From the NCBI GenBank assembly GCA_003513765.1, contig DONT01000006.1, positions 50,333 through 114,332 on the forward strand: a stretch of DNA of 64,000 nt, in the 5' to 3' direction. The notes under the pieces are model-generated. The model searched no databases. It had not been told where the DNA came from and worked only from the letters and a program-made list of their open reading frames with translations. This document shows positions 45,366 through 54,364 of this stretch, in pieces (the first letter of the stretch is position 1; each line of letters starts with the position of its first letter). The position numbers and the translations under genes were made by a program. Source of the stretch: Jeotgalicoccus sp. GTDB lineage: Bacteria > Bacillota > Bacilli > Staphylococcales > Salinicoccaceae.

Positions 45366-45594
45366 TTTCTGCCCTCTTTAAAATTATTGAAATAGTGGTA
45401 TTAAAATAATTTGCATATTTGAATAAAGTATTTAACGATGGGGTTGAAAGTCCATTTTCAATTGAAGTTAAGGTATTTAAAGATATATTTAAATGAGAAG
45501 CTAGTTCTTTACGTGAAATGTCATTTTCCAATCGATATTTAAAAAGAACTATACTTAGATTTTTTTTGAGCTTGGACTCTACAAAATTTTCCAA
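45355..45594 (-). CDS. XRE-family small regulator (restriction controller-like)
   Basis: 79 residues, nearly all helix-turn-helix: ISRKELASHLNISLNTLTSI, then ENGLSTPSLNTLFKYANYF. Size and position match controller (C) proteins of restriction-modification systems, which delay nuclease expression. TTG 45594 has AAAGG 8 bp upstream; GTG 45603 is too close to it. It overlaps the HNH gene by 11 bp, so the two are coupled. Confidence 0.75.
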   Translation of the reverse strand: MENFVESKLKKNLSIVLFKYRLENDISRKELASHLNISLNTLTSIENGLSTPSLNTLFKYANYFNTTISIILKRAESDE

Positions 45595-45628
45595 AATTAT
45601 CACCTTTATTTAATGATAGCAACGTGAC

Positions 45629-45638
45629 TATGTACATA
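45629..45638 (-). promoter_or_regulatory. Palindrome at the XRE-HNH promoter
   Basis: TATGTACATA is a perfect 10-bp palindrome, immediately beside a TATAGT that would be the -10 element on the minus strand. It is a candidate operator for the XRE protein. No second copy is obvious. Confidence 0.35.
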
Positions 45639-45744
45639 CTATAAACCAAGAAAAAACAACAAGTTAAGTGTGTTAAATTCCATATAAAGTAAATTAAGGG
45701 TGAAGGTTTTCATTATGAATTGTCATTATGGAGTAATAGAACAT

Positions 45745-45781
45745 AAAAAAACCGCACACGATATAAATTGTGTGCGGTTTA
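45745..45781 (-). terminator. Terminator of the creatininase-APC operon
   Basis: On the minus strand AAACCGCACACAAT pairs with ATCGTGTGCGGTTT around TTAT, followed by five T. Confidence 0.9.
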
Positions 45782-45863
45782 ATTCAGTTTAGTACATACA
45801 TAATTTATTATTAAAAAAGTGAAGTTAATGTATTTAATAAAAATCTTATACTTACTTTTAATA

Positions 45864-46670
45864 CTATAAAGGAATATTGGTCTGTCTAATTTTTACTTCT
45901 AGTGTATCTAGATAGCCAATAAATTCAGTTAGATTTTTAACCATTCTTTCTTGATAAACTACTCCTTTTTTTGAATCTGCGGTTGTAGCATCTCCCATAA
46001 CACCGATATTATTTGTAGCTGATTTATAATGAGCAACATCACTCGCAGTTAAAATTTTATCGGTAAAAACATTAGGGTCGTGTTGGAGAAACTTATTATG
46101 ATTCTCAGGTATATTTCTTACAGATTTTTCAGGACTACATAAATCTGGATATCTATCGTACATGATAGATGTTTCAAGCTCTTCTGCGTGCCCTATCCCA
46201 CCAGGCTCAACATCACTTAATTCTTTACCAGCTACTGCATTAATATAAAATGGGTCTGCAATTCCAATAAATGCTCCGGTCTGGTTTCTGACTCGCCCCA
46301 AAGCAATTTTTAATGGTGGCAAGTTTGCTTCTCTATGGCCGTTAACAATTAATATCTTTTTAAAACCGTGATAGATTAGAGAGTTTAAAACGTCCTCAAC
46401 TAAGTTAGTGAGTGTTTCAGGTCTTAGCGTTACAGTACCTGTGTAAGCCATATGATGAGGAGCCCACCCATACCATAGTGGAGAAGCAATCAAGGTATCA
46501 GTCGCTTTCGCAACGTCTTGAGCAATCTCTTGTGCAAGTAAAGAATCTGTTCCTAAAGGTAAATGCTTTCCATGTTGTTCAACACTACCTACGGGTAATA
46601 TGATAGTCGTTTTATCTTGTAGGTACTTTTCTATATCTTCCCATTTGTTTTCATGTAAATAATGTTTCAT
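45864..46670 (-). CDS. Creatininase-family amidohydrolase
   Basis: 268 residues. Metal ligands appear in GSVEQHGKHLPLGTD (Glu and His, then Asp), in NGHREANLPPL and in GIGHAEELETSIM. The family hydrolyses cyclic or linear amides such as creatinine, and also formamides of metabolic intermediates. It lies 16 bp downstream of an APC permease gene on the same strand, so the enzyme probably processes the permease's substrate. Confidence 0.88.
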   Translation of the reverse strand: MKHYLHENKWEDIEKYLQDKTTIILPVGSVEQHGKHLPLGTDSLLAQEIAQDVAKATDTLIASPLWYGWAPHHMAYTGTVTLRPETLTNLVEDVLNSLIYHGFKKILIVNGHREANLPPLKIALGRVRNQTGAFIGIADPFYINAVAGKELSDVEPGGIGHAEELETSIMYDRYPDLCSPEKSVRNIPENHNKFLQHDPNVFTDKILTASDVAHYKSATNNIGVMGDATTADSKKGVVYQERMVKNLTEFIGYLDTLEVKIRQTNIPL

Positions 46671-46686
46671 TTTAACAACCTCCGCT

Positions 46687-48060
46687 TTATAAGTTTTCTA
46701 TATCTTCGGGACTAAGAAAATTCCATCTCTTACGAGCATATGCAAAATACCAAATAGTGATTATAACCATCCATCCAATTCCTATTCCAATAGCTATTGG
46801 ATTGACATAAGTGATAATAATTATACAACCTAAAGAAGCTACTACAGCAAACACAGGAATGTTCTTAATATTAAATGGATACCTAAATTTTGGCTTTAAA
46901 TCAGGCCTGGTTTTCCTCACCACAATAAGAGCGATATTCATGAGAATCATCATTAACCAGTTAGCAAAAACAGCGGCACTTATAAGAATATTTAAAACAT
47001 CTGCATATCCAAAAATACTCATAAAAGTCGAAATAATTGCTAAAATACCCGTTGCTAGAACTGCAACATATGGAATGCCTTGTTTAGATAACTTTGCAAA
47101 GAACAAGGGGAATGCATTTTCTCGAGCACCTGCATATAACATCCTTGATGCACCCAAAAGACAACCAATTGTAGAAGTAGCTGTTGCAGTCAGAGCTGCA
47201 ATGACTATAAGGACTTGTCCATAAGAAGGAAATACATTTTCGATAGCAAGTGCGAGGGGCGCAGCAGATTCTGCTAAATCATGAATAGGTGTACTCGAAA
47301 CAACGCCATAACCAACGAGAATATAAAGGATAACAACAGTAATTAATGCACTAATCTGAGCGTATGGAAGATTAATTCTAGGCTTTTTGGCTTCTTCGCC
47401 AAGAGTCAAAACAGCTTCAACTTGCATTTGTCCAAATGCTATTAATGCTACTGCAGCAAGTAAACCCGAGACTCCGTTAATTAAAAACTCTTCTTGAATA
47501 AATGGGCCAAATGGATTAGCAGCTATTGTAATTGCAGCAATAAATAATAGAGAAGCGATCTGAATGATTGAAAGAATAGTGTTTACTTTCCCAGTGAAGT
47601 TCATTCCGAATAATAATAATCCGGTAATTATAATAGAAACGATTGGTCCAGTGATATAAGTTGGAATATCAGGTATTAGTACACTTAGATAGCCAGCAAA
47701 TCCAAGGTTTACTGCACCGGCAGCGAAAGAGAATGATAAGAAATACAAACCGGCACATTGTATAGCTATTAATTTAGATAAATCTTTTGAAATCGGATAA
47801 AAAGCATATTTTGAGTAAACATACGAAGCCCCTTGGTATGGCCAATTAGATGCCAGTTCTGCATAACTCATTGATGAAAACACAGCAATCAAGCCCGCTA
47901 TGAGAAACGCAATAAATAAAGAAGGACCAGTCTCAGTAATGGCTGGACCTATAACTGTAAAAATACCACCACCAACTAAAGCTCCTACACCAATACTCCA
48001 CAAATCTAGAAAACCAAGGGACCTTACTATTTTATTAGCTCCTGCAGCTTCCATCTCCAA
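46687..48060 (-). CDS. APC-superfamily amino acid/amine permease
   Basis: 457 residues with twelve or more hydrophobic helices. IGVGALVGGGIFTVIGPA is the APC glycine-rich helix 1 motif, and VALIAFGQMQVEAVLTLGEEAKKPRINLP is the equivalent of the conserved helix 6 region (quoted in two parts: up to LTLGEE, then AKKPRINLP). It imports an amino acid or related compound. The gene is divergent from the thiamine diphosphate enzyme operon, with about 230 bp between. Confidence 0.85.
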   Translation of the reverse strand: MEMEAAGANKIVRSLGFLDLWSIGVGALVGGGIFTVIGPAITETGPSLFIAFLIAGLIAVFSSMSYAELASNWPYQGASYVYSKYAFYPISKDLSKLIAIQCAGLYFLSFSFAAGAVNLGFAGYLSVLIPDIPTYITGPIVSIIITGLLLFGMNFTGKVNTILSIIQIASLLFIAAITIAANPFGPFIQEEFLINGVSGLLAAVALIAFGQMQVEAVLTLGEEAKKPRINLPYAQISALITVVILYILVGYGVVSSTPIHDLAESAAPLALAIENVFPSYGQVLIVIAALTATATSTIGCLLGASRMLYAGARENAFPLFFAKLSKQGIPYVAVLATGILAIISTFMSIFGYADVLNILISAAVFANWLMMILMNIALIVVRKTRPDLKPKFRYPFNIKNIPVFAVVASLGCIIIITYVNPIAIGIGIGWMVIITIWYFAYARKRWNFLSPEDIENL

Positions 48061-48186
48061 CTCCCCTTTAAAATTATTCTTATACTGATTATGAAACTGT
48101 AAATATACAATGTCAATAACAGAATATTTAGAATAACAGAGAGTTATAAGGCGGGTAATTAGAATAGTTGGATTATTTCAAAAACA

Positions 48187-48216
48187 TTGACAATTAAAAC
48201 GTGGTAGTCTATGTTA
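48187..48216 (+). promoter_or_regulatory. Promoter of the ThDP-SDR-TRAP operon
   Basis: TTGACA at 48187-48192 is followed 18 bp later by TATGTT (48211-48216). The cre box at 48233-48246 lies just downstream of the predicted start of transcription. Confidence 0.65.
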
Positions 48217-48232
48217 TTTGTATATCAACTAT

Positions 48233-48246
48233 TGAAAGCGCTTTCG
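48233..48246 (+). promoter_or_regulatory. cre box (CcpA-binding site)
   Basis: TGAAAGCGCTTTCG differs at one position from the ideal palindrome TGAAAGCGCTTTCA. Its location downstream of the promoter fits roadblock-type catabolite repression, so the operon should be off when preferred sugars are present. Confidence 0.85.
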
Positions 48247-48291
48247 ATAATTGAAATAAAAGATATATTATATAAATGGAGGAATGGAAGA

Positions 48292-50001
48292 ATGAGTACA
48301 AAAAAAGTAAACAATGCAATGAGATTCGCATTAGCTCTTAAGAAGAATGGTGTAGAATACCTGTTTGGTCAAAGTAATCCACCTAGCATTACTTTAGCTT
48401 GTAGTGATGTAGGAATTGAACAAATAGGTTACCGTCAGGAAAATGCTGGTTCATATATGGCACAGGGGTATGCCATGACTACAGGTAAGATTCCAGTAGT
48501 AACTGCTCAAAACGGTCCTGCAGCTACTCTATTAGTACCTGGATTAGCAGAAAGTTTTAAATCATCATATCCAGTAGTAGCAGTCGTGGAAGAAATAGAA
48601 AGAGGACATGAAGAAAAAAATGCTTTTCAAGAACTAGATCATATTGATTTATTCAAAGGTGTTTCTAAGTGGACTAAAAGAATTCCAATACATGAAAAAA
48701 TAGAAGATTACGTTGACCGTGCCTTTACTATTGCTGCAAGTGGTAAACCGGGACCGGTTGTATTATTGTGTCCAAAAGATATTATGAACGATAAGACTGA
48801 GCATGATATTAAAGAAACAAGAACAACACCTATATCACATTTCCCTCTAGATAGATTTAGTGCTGAAGATAGTAAATTAGAAGAAGCAGCTAAATTATTG
48901 AGTGAAGCCAAAAATCCATTCATTTATGCAGGTGGCGGTGTAGTATCATCCGGTGCACACGATGAATTAAGAAATCTGCAGGAGGAATACAATATTCCTG
49001 TTGCAACTACAACTATGGGTAAAGGTTCAATTGACGAAAATCATCCTTTAAGTATTGGCCCAATTGGCTATTATATGGGGATTAGAGGACGCAACACACA
49101 TCTTAAAGATTTTGTTCAAAAATCAGACGTTATTTTATTAGTTGGAAATAAAACTAATCAGAACGGTACCGATAGTTGGTCATTGCTTCCTGAAAACGCA
49201 AAATATATTCACATTGATATAGACCCTACTGAAATCAGTAGAAATTATGAGGCACTGAGATTAGTTGGGGACGCAAAAACAACTTTAGAGAAACTTAGTG
49301 AAAAACTTAAGACACAGGATAGTAGTTTAAGAAAAGATAATAGAACGACAGTTGAGAATGAAATTAAAAATAGTAGAGAAAAGCATAAAGAAATAATGGA
49401 AAGTTTGCTTGGAAAATCTGAGGGACCAATTAAAGTAGAAAAGTTTTTAGAATCAGTTGATAGAAAGCTTAGTACTGATCACATCATCGTAGCTGATGCC
49501 AGTATTTCTTCGGTATGGAACGCTAGCTATGTAACAGCACAGGATAATAGAAAGTTCATATTCCCAAGAGGCTTAGCGGGATTAGGATGGGGTTTACCGT
49601 TGGCAATGGGTGCAAAGGTTGGAGCTTCAAATAGAAAGGTATTCTGTTTAGCTGGTGATGGTGGCTTTGGTCACGTTTGGAGTGAGTTAGAGACTTGTAA
49701 GCGTTTAGGTATAAATGTTGTGTTAGTTGTAATTAACAACAGTATTTTAGGTTACCAAAAATATGGTGAAACCGCCCAATATGGAAGATATACAAACGTA
49801 TGTGATTTCAGTGTAGTCGATCATACTAAAATAGCTGATGCGGTTGGAGTTAAGAGTTACAGGGTCGAAGAAGTCAAAGATATTGAACGAATATTAGATG
49901 AAGCATTCGCGTTAGATGAACCAGTATTGATTGACTTAATTACAGATCCAGACAATATTCCGCCAGTAACAATCATGGATGAATTAATCAAAGGAAAATA
50001 A
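48292..50001 (+). CDS. Thiamine diphosphate-dependent enzyme, acetolactate synthase-like
   Basis: 569 residues with the three domains of the acetohydroxyacid synthase/POX family. The catalytic Glu lies in GYRQENAGSYMAQGYA and the ThDP-magnesium motif runs from LAGDGGFGHVW to VVINNSILGYQ. It forms or breaks C-C bonds next to a carbonyl. The neighbours (SDR, alcohol and aldehyde dehydrogenases, TRAP importer) point to catabolism rather than valine synthesis. ATG 48292 follows GGAGGAATGGAAG. Confidence 0.85.
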   Translation: MSTKKVNNAMRFALALKKNGVEYLFGQSNPPSITLACSDVGIEQIGYRQENAGSYMAQGYAMTTGKIPVVTAQNGPAATLLVPGLAESFKSSYPVVAVVEEIERGHEEKNAFQELDHIDLFKGVSKWTKRIPIHEKIEDYVDRAFTIAASGKPGPVVLLCPKDIMNDKTEHDIKETRTTPISHFPLDRFSAEDSKLEEAAKLLSEAKNPFIYAGGGVVSSGAHDELRNLQEEYNIPVATTTMGKGSIDENHPLSIGPIGYYMGIRGRNTHLKDFVQKSDVILLVGNKTNQNGTDSWSLLPENAKYIHIDIDPTEISRNYEALRLVGDAKTTLEKLSEKLKTQDSSLRKDNRTTVENEIKNSREKHKEIMESLLGKSEGPIKVEKFLESVDRKLSTDHIIVADASISSVWNASYVTAQDNRKFIFPRGLAGLGWGLPLAMGAKVGASNRKVFCLAGDGGFGHVWSELETCKRLGINVVLVVINNSILGYQKYGETAQYGRYTNVCDFSVVDHTKIADAVGVKSYRVEEVKDIERILDEAFALDEPVLIDLITDPDNIPPVTIMDELIKGK

Positions 50002-50010
50002 CGGAGGTAT

Positions 50011-50814
50011 TTGATGGGGAAACTAACAGGTAAAACAGCAGTAGTCACTGGTGCCGCACGAGGGATTGGAAGGGAATATGCACTTAGGTTAGCAAGTCTC
50101 GGAGCTAATATAGGTGTTATAGATATAAATCTAAAATCATATCAAGATTTTAAAAATGAAAATATTGGAGATGGTTTTGAAACTGTCGTTGAAGAACTAT
50201 CAAGTTTAGGTGTTAAAGCTATTGGTGCTGAAGCAGATATAACTTCTGAAGAAGAAGTTATATCTGCATTTGAAAAAATTCAAAAAGAGCTAGGATCAAT
50301 AGATATTTTAATTGCAAATGCTGGAGGCGGAACTGGTAACTTAGATGAAAATACCGGTTCGACAGTAGATAAGAATCAATTGGAATTAGTGATGGCTAGA
50401 AATCTATATGGAACTATTTACAGTGTTAAAGCAGTTATAGAACAAATGAAAAAACAAAAGTATGGAAAAATCGTCACAGTCACTTCAGTAGCTGGGTTAA
50501 AGGCAACTGAAGATGGAGGTTATTCACACTATGGCGCTTCAAAAGCAGCAATAATAAATTATACAAAATATTTAGCTCAGGACGTAGGTAAATATAATAT
50601 TACAGTTAATGCAATTGCACCTGGTTATATAGGAACTGGACGACTAATGGAGAAATTCGAAAAAATTGGTGTTGATATATTTGAAAATGAAACTGCACTT
50701 AAGAGATTAGGAACAACTGAAGATTGCGCTAATGTCATTGAATTTTTAAGTACAGAGTTATCTGATTATGTAACAGGAACTGTGATTGATGTCACGGGTG
50801 GATTGTTGAAATAA
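50011..50814 (+). CDS. Short-chain dehydrogenase/reductase
   Basis: 267 residues, start perhaps at ATG 50014 (GTATTTGATG gives a TTG at 50011). Cofactor motif TGAARGIGREYA, then NAGG, and the catalytic Ser and YxxxK in SVAGLK...YSHYGASKA. The Asp after the second strand (VIDIN) suggests NAD. It probably oxidises an alcohol to the ketone cleaved by the ThDP enzyme. A perfect 15-bp inverted repeat lies inside the gene at 50233-50267. Confidence 0.88.
   Translation: MMGKLTGKTAVVTGAARGIGREYALRLASLGANIGVIDINLKSYQDFKNENIGDGFETVVEELSSLGVKAIGAEADITSEEEVISAFEKIQKELGSIDILIANAGGGTGNLDENTGSTVDKNQLELVMARNLYGTIYSVKAVIEQMKKQKYGKIVTVTSVAGLKATEDGGYSHYGASKAAIINYTKYLAQDVGKYNITVNAIAPGYIGTGRLMEKFEKIGVDIFENETALKRLGTTEDCANVIEFLSTELSDYVTGTVIDVTGGLLK
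50233..50267. repeat. Perfect 15-bp inverted repeat inside the SDR gene
   Basis: GCAGATATAACTTCT (50233-50247) and AGAAGTTATATCTGC (50253-50267) are exact inverse copies with a 5-bp spacer. In the mRNA it would form a strong hairpin within codons for ADITSEEEVISA. Confidence 0.9.
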
Positions 50815-50839
50815 CTACATAAAGTGAGGAGTGTATTAT

Positions 50840-51835
50840 ATTGAAGCACTTGTAAAAACAGAAGAGAAGAATAAATTTACAATAGAAAATATAGAGAAGC
50901 CAAAGCTTGAAGAAAAAGAAGTTTTAGTTAAAGTCTCTCATTGTGGAATATGTGGTAGTGATTTGCACGCAGCTAATCATGATAAAGGATATGAATTTGT
51001 ACCTAAACCAATTGTATTGGGTCACGAAATATCAGGAACAGTAATTGATGTTGCTGATAAACGTGACTTAGACTTATTAAAAAATAACGTAGTTATTGTC
51101 CCAGCAAAGTATTGTGGAGAATGTCAGCAATGTCTTTCCGGAGAATTTAATATTTGTAACAATATATCTGGTGTCGGTCTTCATTTTGATGGAGGAATGG
51201 CAGAGTATATTAAAGTCTTACCTGAGCAGTTAGTAAATATTCCAAGTTCATTATCTTTGGAAATTGCTGCGTTAGCTGAGCCGTTATCAGTAGCTATGCA
51301 TGCAGTAAAAAGAATGAAAGGAGATATTAAAGGAAAGGATGTATTGGTACAAGGTTGTGGAATAATCGGCTTGTTTACTGCAATCATAGCTGAAAATTCA
51401 GGAGCTAATGTAACGATATCTGGTCTAGAGAGAGATGAGGAACACAGATTAAGTAAAGCAAAGCTATTCTCTATAGAGACTGAGATAGTAGAAGCCAGTA
51501 ATAAAAATATGTTTCATTATATTTTTGAATGCTCAGGGTCATCAGCGGCATTGGAAACTGCTTTTAACCGAATACACAAGGGTGGAGCCTTAATCATGGT
51601 TGCATTGTACAAAGATTCTATAAATATACCAGCAAATATAATGGTGAGAGGTGAAATAGATATAATATCTAGTTATTCTTCCTTACTAGTAGATATAGAG
51701 GACTCGATAAATCTACTCAGCACCCAAGAAAAGAAATTCAAGAAACTAATAGATATTTATAGTCTCGAAAACGGAGATTTGGCTTTTCAGCATGCAAGAC
51801 ATCAAAAAGTTTTAAAGCCAATTATACGGCTTTAA
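50840..51835 (+). CDS. Zinc-dependent alcohol/polyol dehydrogenase
   Basis: 331 residues of the MDR superfamily. Catalytic zinc Cys and His-Glu are in CGICGSDLHAA and GHEISG; structural zinc Cys in YCGECQQCLSGEFNIC; cofactor motif QGCGIIGLF. Similar in layout to 2,3-butanediol and sorbitol dehydrogenases. The start is odd. GTG 50831 overlaps the GAGGAG site (50826-50831), whereas an in-frame ATT at 50840 lies 8 bp from it and gives the usual family start (-EALVKTEEK). An ATT start seems likely. Confidence 0.82.
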   Translation: MEALVKTEEKNKFTIENIEKPKLEEKEVLVKVSHCGICGSDLHAANHDKGYEFVPKPIVLGHEISGTVIDVADKRDLDLLKNNVVIVPAKYCGECQQCLSGEFNICNNISGVGLHFDGGMAEYIKVLPEQLVNIPSSLSLEIAALAEPLSVAMHAVKRMKGDIKGKDVLVQGCGIIGLFTAIIAENSGANVTISGLERDEEHRLSKAKLFSIETEIVEASNKNMFHYIFECSGSSAALETAFNRIHKGGALIMVALYKDSINIPANIMVRGEIDIISSYSSLLVDIEDSINLLSTQEKKFKKLIDIYSLENGDLAFQHARHQKVLKPIIRL

Positions 51836-51853
51836 AATAAGGGGGTAGGGAGA

Positions 51854-52981
51854 ATGATGAAGAATAGATTAACTATATCAATTTTACTTATGGCTCTGTT
51901 AGTAATATCAGGGTGTGCTGGAAATGCGGAAACAGCTACGGAAGATGAACCTATTGTGCTAAGAGCAGGAACAAACTTACCAGCATCTCATTATCTTCTG
52001 CAAGATATACTAAAACCGGCTATTGAGAGGATAGAAGAAGAGTCAGATGGTCGTGTTGTATTTGAGCTTTATGACTCAGAATCATTAGTTAGAGCGGGAG
52101 AAGAAATGGAAGCATTGAGGACAGGCACTATTGATATTGCATTACCCATGTATGATGTTTACGATACACAAAGATTTCCCTTTGCAGAAATACCATTATT
52201 ACCTGTAAGTGAAGCATCAATGGAAGTTTATTCTAAAGCAACAACTATCATGAATAACGATACTGAGCCGTATTCAGATGGCTTAACTCACAAAGAGAGA
52301 TTATATGGAGAGAAGGAGTTAGTTGGATGGCCGTTTACCATTGGGAGATCATATACAATTGGGACCGTCACCGACCCTATAGAAAGCTTATCAGAATTTC
52401 AGTCGATGCAAATTAGAATACCAAGTACTGTGCATGAGATATATTCGCGAAATTTAGGTTTCTCACCATCAAGTATTTCTGCAAATGAAGCTTATGATGC
52501 ATTTAATAGAGGAACCTTGGATGGAGGTTTTACACCAGTAACGGATTGGAAAAGTTATGGATTGGATGAGGTATTTACATATCTAATTGACGGAATCAAC
52601 GCTGGTGCTTGGCCAACTACTGTCGCAATGTCACAGGAAAGATATGATGAATTACCAAAAGATATACAGGAAATTATTGATACAGCATTTACTGAAGAAT
52701 TAGCTATTGAAACAAATCCTCATATAGCCGAACTTCAAAATGAGATTGATGATGAAATAATGCAAAATTTTCTTGGTAGTGGTGGTGTTGTAGAGCCTCT
52801 AGAAGATTTACCAATTGAAGTGCAAGAGAAAGTAGAAGATGGAATTTCCCAAACATGGATCGATTGGATTGAGAACATGGAACGCTATGGAGAACCGGGT
52901 AAAGAGGCGGCAATAAAATGGAGAGATGCAATACTTGAAGCTGGAGGAGACGTACCAGAAGCCGTCAAAGAAATAGAATAG
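51854..52981 (+). CDS. TRAP transporter solute-binding lipoprotein (DctP family), set 1
   Basis: 375 residues. Lipobox VISGC after a signal peptide. The core follows the DctP pattern: LRAGTNLPASHY, EALRTGTIDIALPMYDVYD and the Arg-containing MQIRIPSTVHEIYSRNLG, where the Arg binds a carboxylate. So the ligand is probably an organic acid. The protein works with the DctM and DctQ genes that follow. Confidence 0.88.
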   Translation: MMKNRLTISILLMALLVISGCAGNAETATEDEPIVLRAGTNLPASHYLLQDILKPAIERIEEESDGRVVFELYDSESLVRAGEEMEALRTGTIDIALPMYDVYDTQRFPFAEIPLLPVSEASMEVYSKATTIMNNDTEPYSDGLTHKERLYGEKELVGWPFTIGRSYTIGTVTDPIESLSEFQSMQIRIPSTVHEIYSRNLGFSPSSISANEAYDAFNRGTLDGGFTPVTDWKSYGLDEVFTYLIDGINAGAWPTTVAMSQERYDELPKDIQEIIDTAFTEELAIETNPHIAELQNEIDDEIMQNFLGSGGVVEPLEDLPIEVQEKVEDGISQTWIDWIENMERYGEPGKEAAIKWRDAILEAGGDVPEAVKEIE

Positions 52982-53035
52982 CTATTAATGATGAACTCAT
53001 TCAATATTTATGATTCAAATAAAGGGGGAAAATAA

Positions 53036-54352
53036 ATGAGTAGTGAAATAGCATTATTGATAGTGTTAATTGTATTTTTAATAACACTTTTTGCAGGATT
53101 ACATATTAGTACAATTTTAATCTTGACTGGTATGTTAGGTATATTTTTAATAGTTGGTTTCAACCCAGTTACCTTTGTTGTTCAAGTTGACACCTTTTCA
53201 ACTGTAGCTAGTTATTCATTAACTACAATACCGTTATTTATTTTAATGTCACAATTTATAGTCCATTCAGATATAATAAAATACCTATATTCATTATTAT
53301 TTATAATGTCTAGAGGTAAGAGCATTATACTTGGAATATTTACTATTATTTTAGGCGGATTTTTGGGAGCGGTTTCAGGGTCTGCATCTGCAATGTCTGC
53401 GGCACTGGGACAGTTAGCTGTTCCAGAATTAAATAAGCATGGCTACAGCCGTCCATTTGCGGCATCGATTGCTGCAGCGGCTGGTTCGTTGGCAACTATA
53501 ATACCGCCATCCATTGGTCTAATTATTTATGGAGCCATTACCCAGACTTCGATAAGTAGTCTATTTATGGCTGCAATAATACCTGGAGTATTACTGATAA
53601 CGATTTTATCTATTATTGTAGCGATGATTCATTTCCGAGAGGTTAAAAAGAATGGAATAACAGATAGTGTATCAAAGCCGACACGTGAATTTTCAAATAG
53701 AAAATATATCATTTCTATAGTGACAGCTCTAATGATAATGATATCTATATTTGGCGGTATATATTTGGGGATCTTCACACCTACAGAGGCTGGTGGTATT
53801 GGGGCATTCATTACACTAATAGCGGCCTTTACGCTCGGGAAAGTTAACAAAACCTTCATTGCTAAGTCCATTAAAGATACATTAAGAATTTCAACGATGG
53901 TTCTAATGATTATGGTGGGAGCGACAATATTCTCAAGATTTGTGACACTTTCACAATTACCGCAAAGATTAATTGAGGTGTTAGAACCAATCATGGATAG
54001 TCCAATTCTAATCATTACAATTTTAGCGTTAATATTCTTTGTTGCATTTATGTTCCTAGAAGGAGCAGCAGCAATCGTGATGTTAGTACCAATCACATTA
54101 CCATTGGCAACTTCAGTAGGACTATCTCCACTGGAGTTTGGGGTTCTTATATCAGTTCTTGGAACTGCAGGATTAATTACTCCACCGGTAGGAATAAGTA
54201 CTTATGCAGTTTCGGGTGTAACCAATATCTCTGCAAATAGTATATTTAAATATACTATTATCTATGCAATAGCGATAAGTATATTTGGTACGATTATACT
54301 AGTGATGTTCCCACAACTTATAAATTGGATACCAGAAGCTATGGCAAAATAA
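53036..54352 (+). CDS. TRAP transporter large permease (DctM), set 1
   Basis: 438 residues with about twelve membrane helices. Family signatures are SGSASAMSAALGQLAVPEL, IIPPSIGLIIYG and GIFTPTEAGGIGAF, followed near the end by TPPVGISTYAVSGV. It imports the acid bound by the DctP protein, driven by a sodium gradient. Here the order is P-M-Q rather than the P-Q-M seen in the second set. Confidence 0.9.
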   Translation: MSSEIALLIVLIVFLITLFAGLHISTILILTGMLGIFLIVGFNPVTFVVQVDTFSTVASYSLTTIPLFILMSQFIVHSDIIKYLYSLLFIMSRGKSIILGIFTIILGGFLGAVSGSASAMSAALGQLAVPELNKHGYSRPFAASIAAAAGSLATIIPPSIGLIIYGAITQTSISSLFMAAIIPGVLLITILSIIVAMIHFREVKKNGITDSVSKPTREFSNRKYIISIVTALMIMISIFGGIYLGIFTPTEAGGIGAFITLIAAFTLGKVNKTFIAKSIKDTLRISTMVLMIMVGATIFSRFVTLSQLPQRLIEVLEPIMDSPILIITILALIFFVAFMFLEGAAAIVMLVPITLPLATSVGLSPLEFGVLISVLGTAGLITPPVGISTYAVSGVTNISANSIFKYTIIYAIAISIFGTIILVMFPQLINWIPEAMAK

Positions 54353-54364
54353 AGGAGGTAAATT

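Noticed and set aside
53629..54096. 155-codon minus-strand frame inside DctM
   Set aside because: Antisense of a conserved membrane protein gene; Ile/Asn-rich product typical of such shadows.
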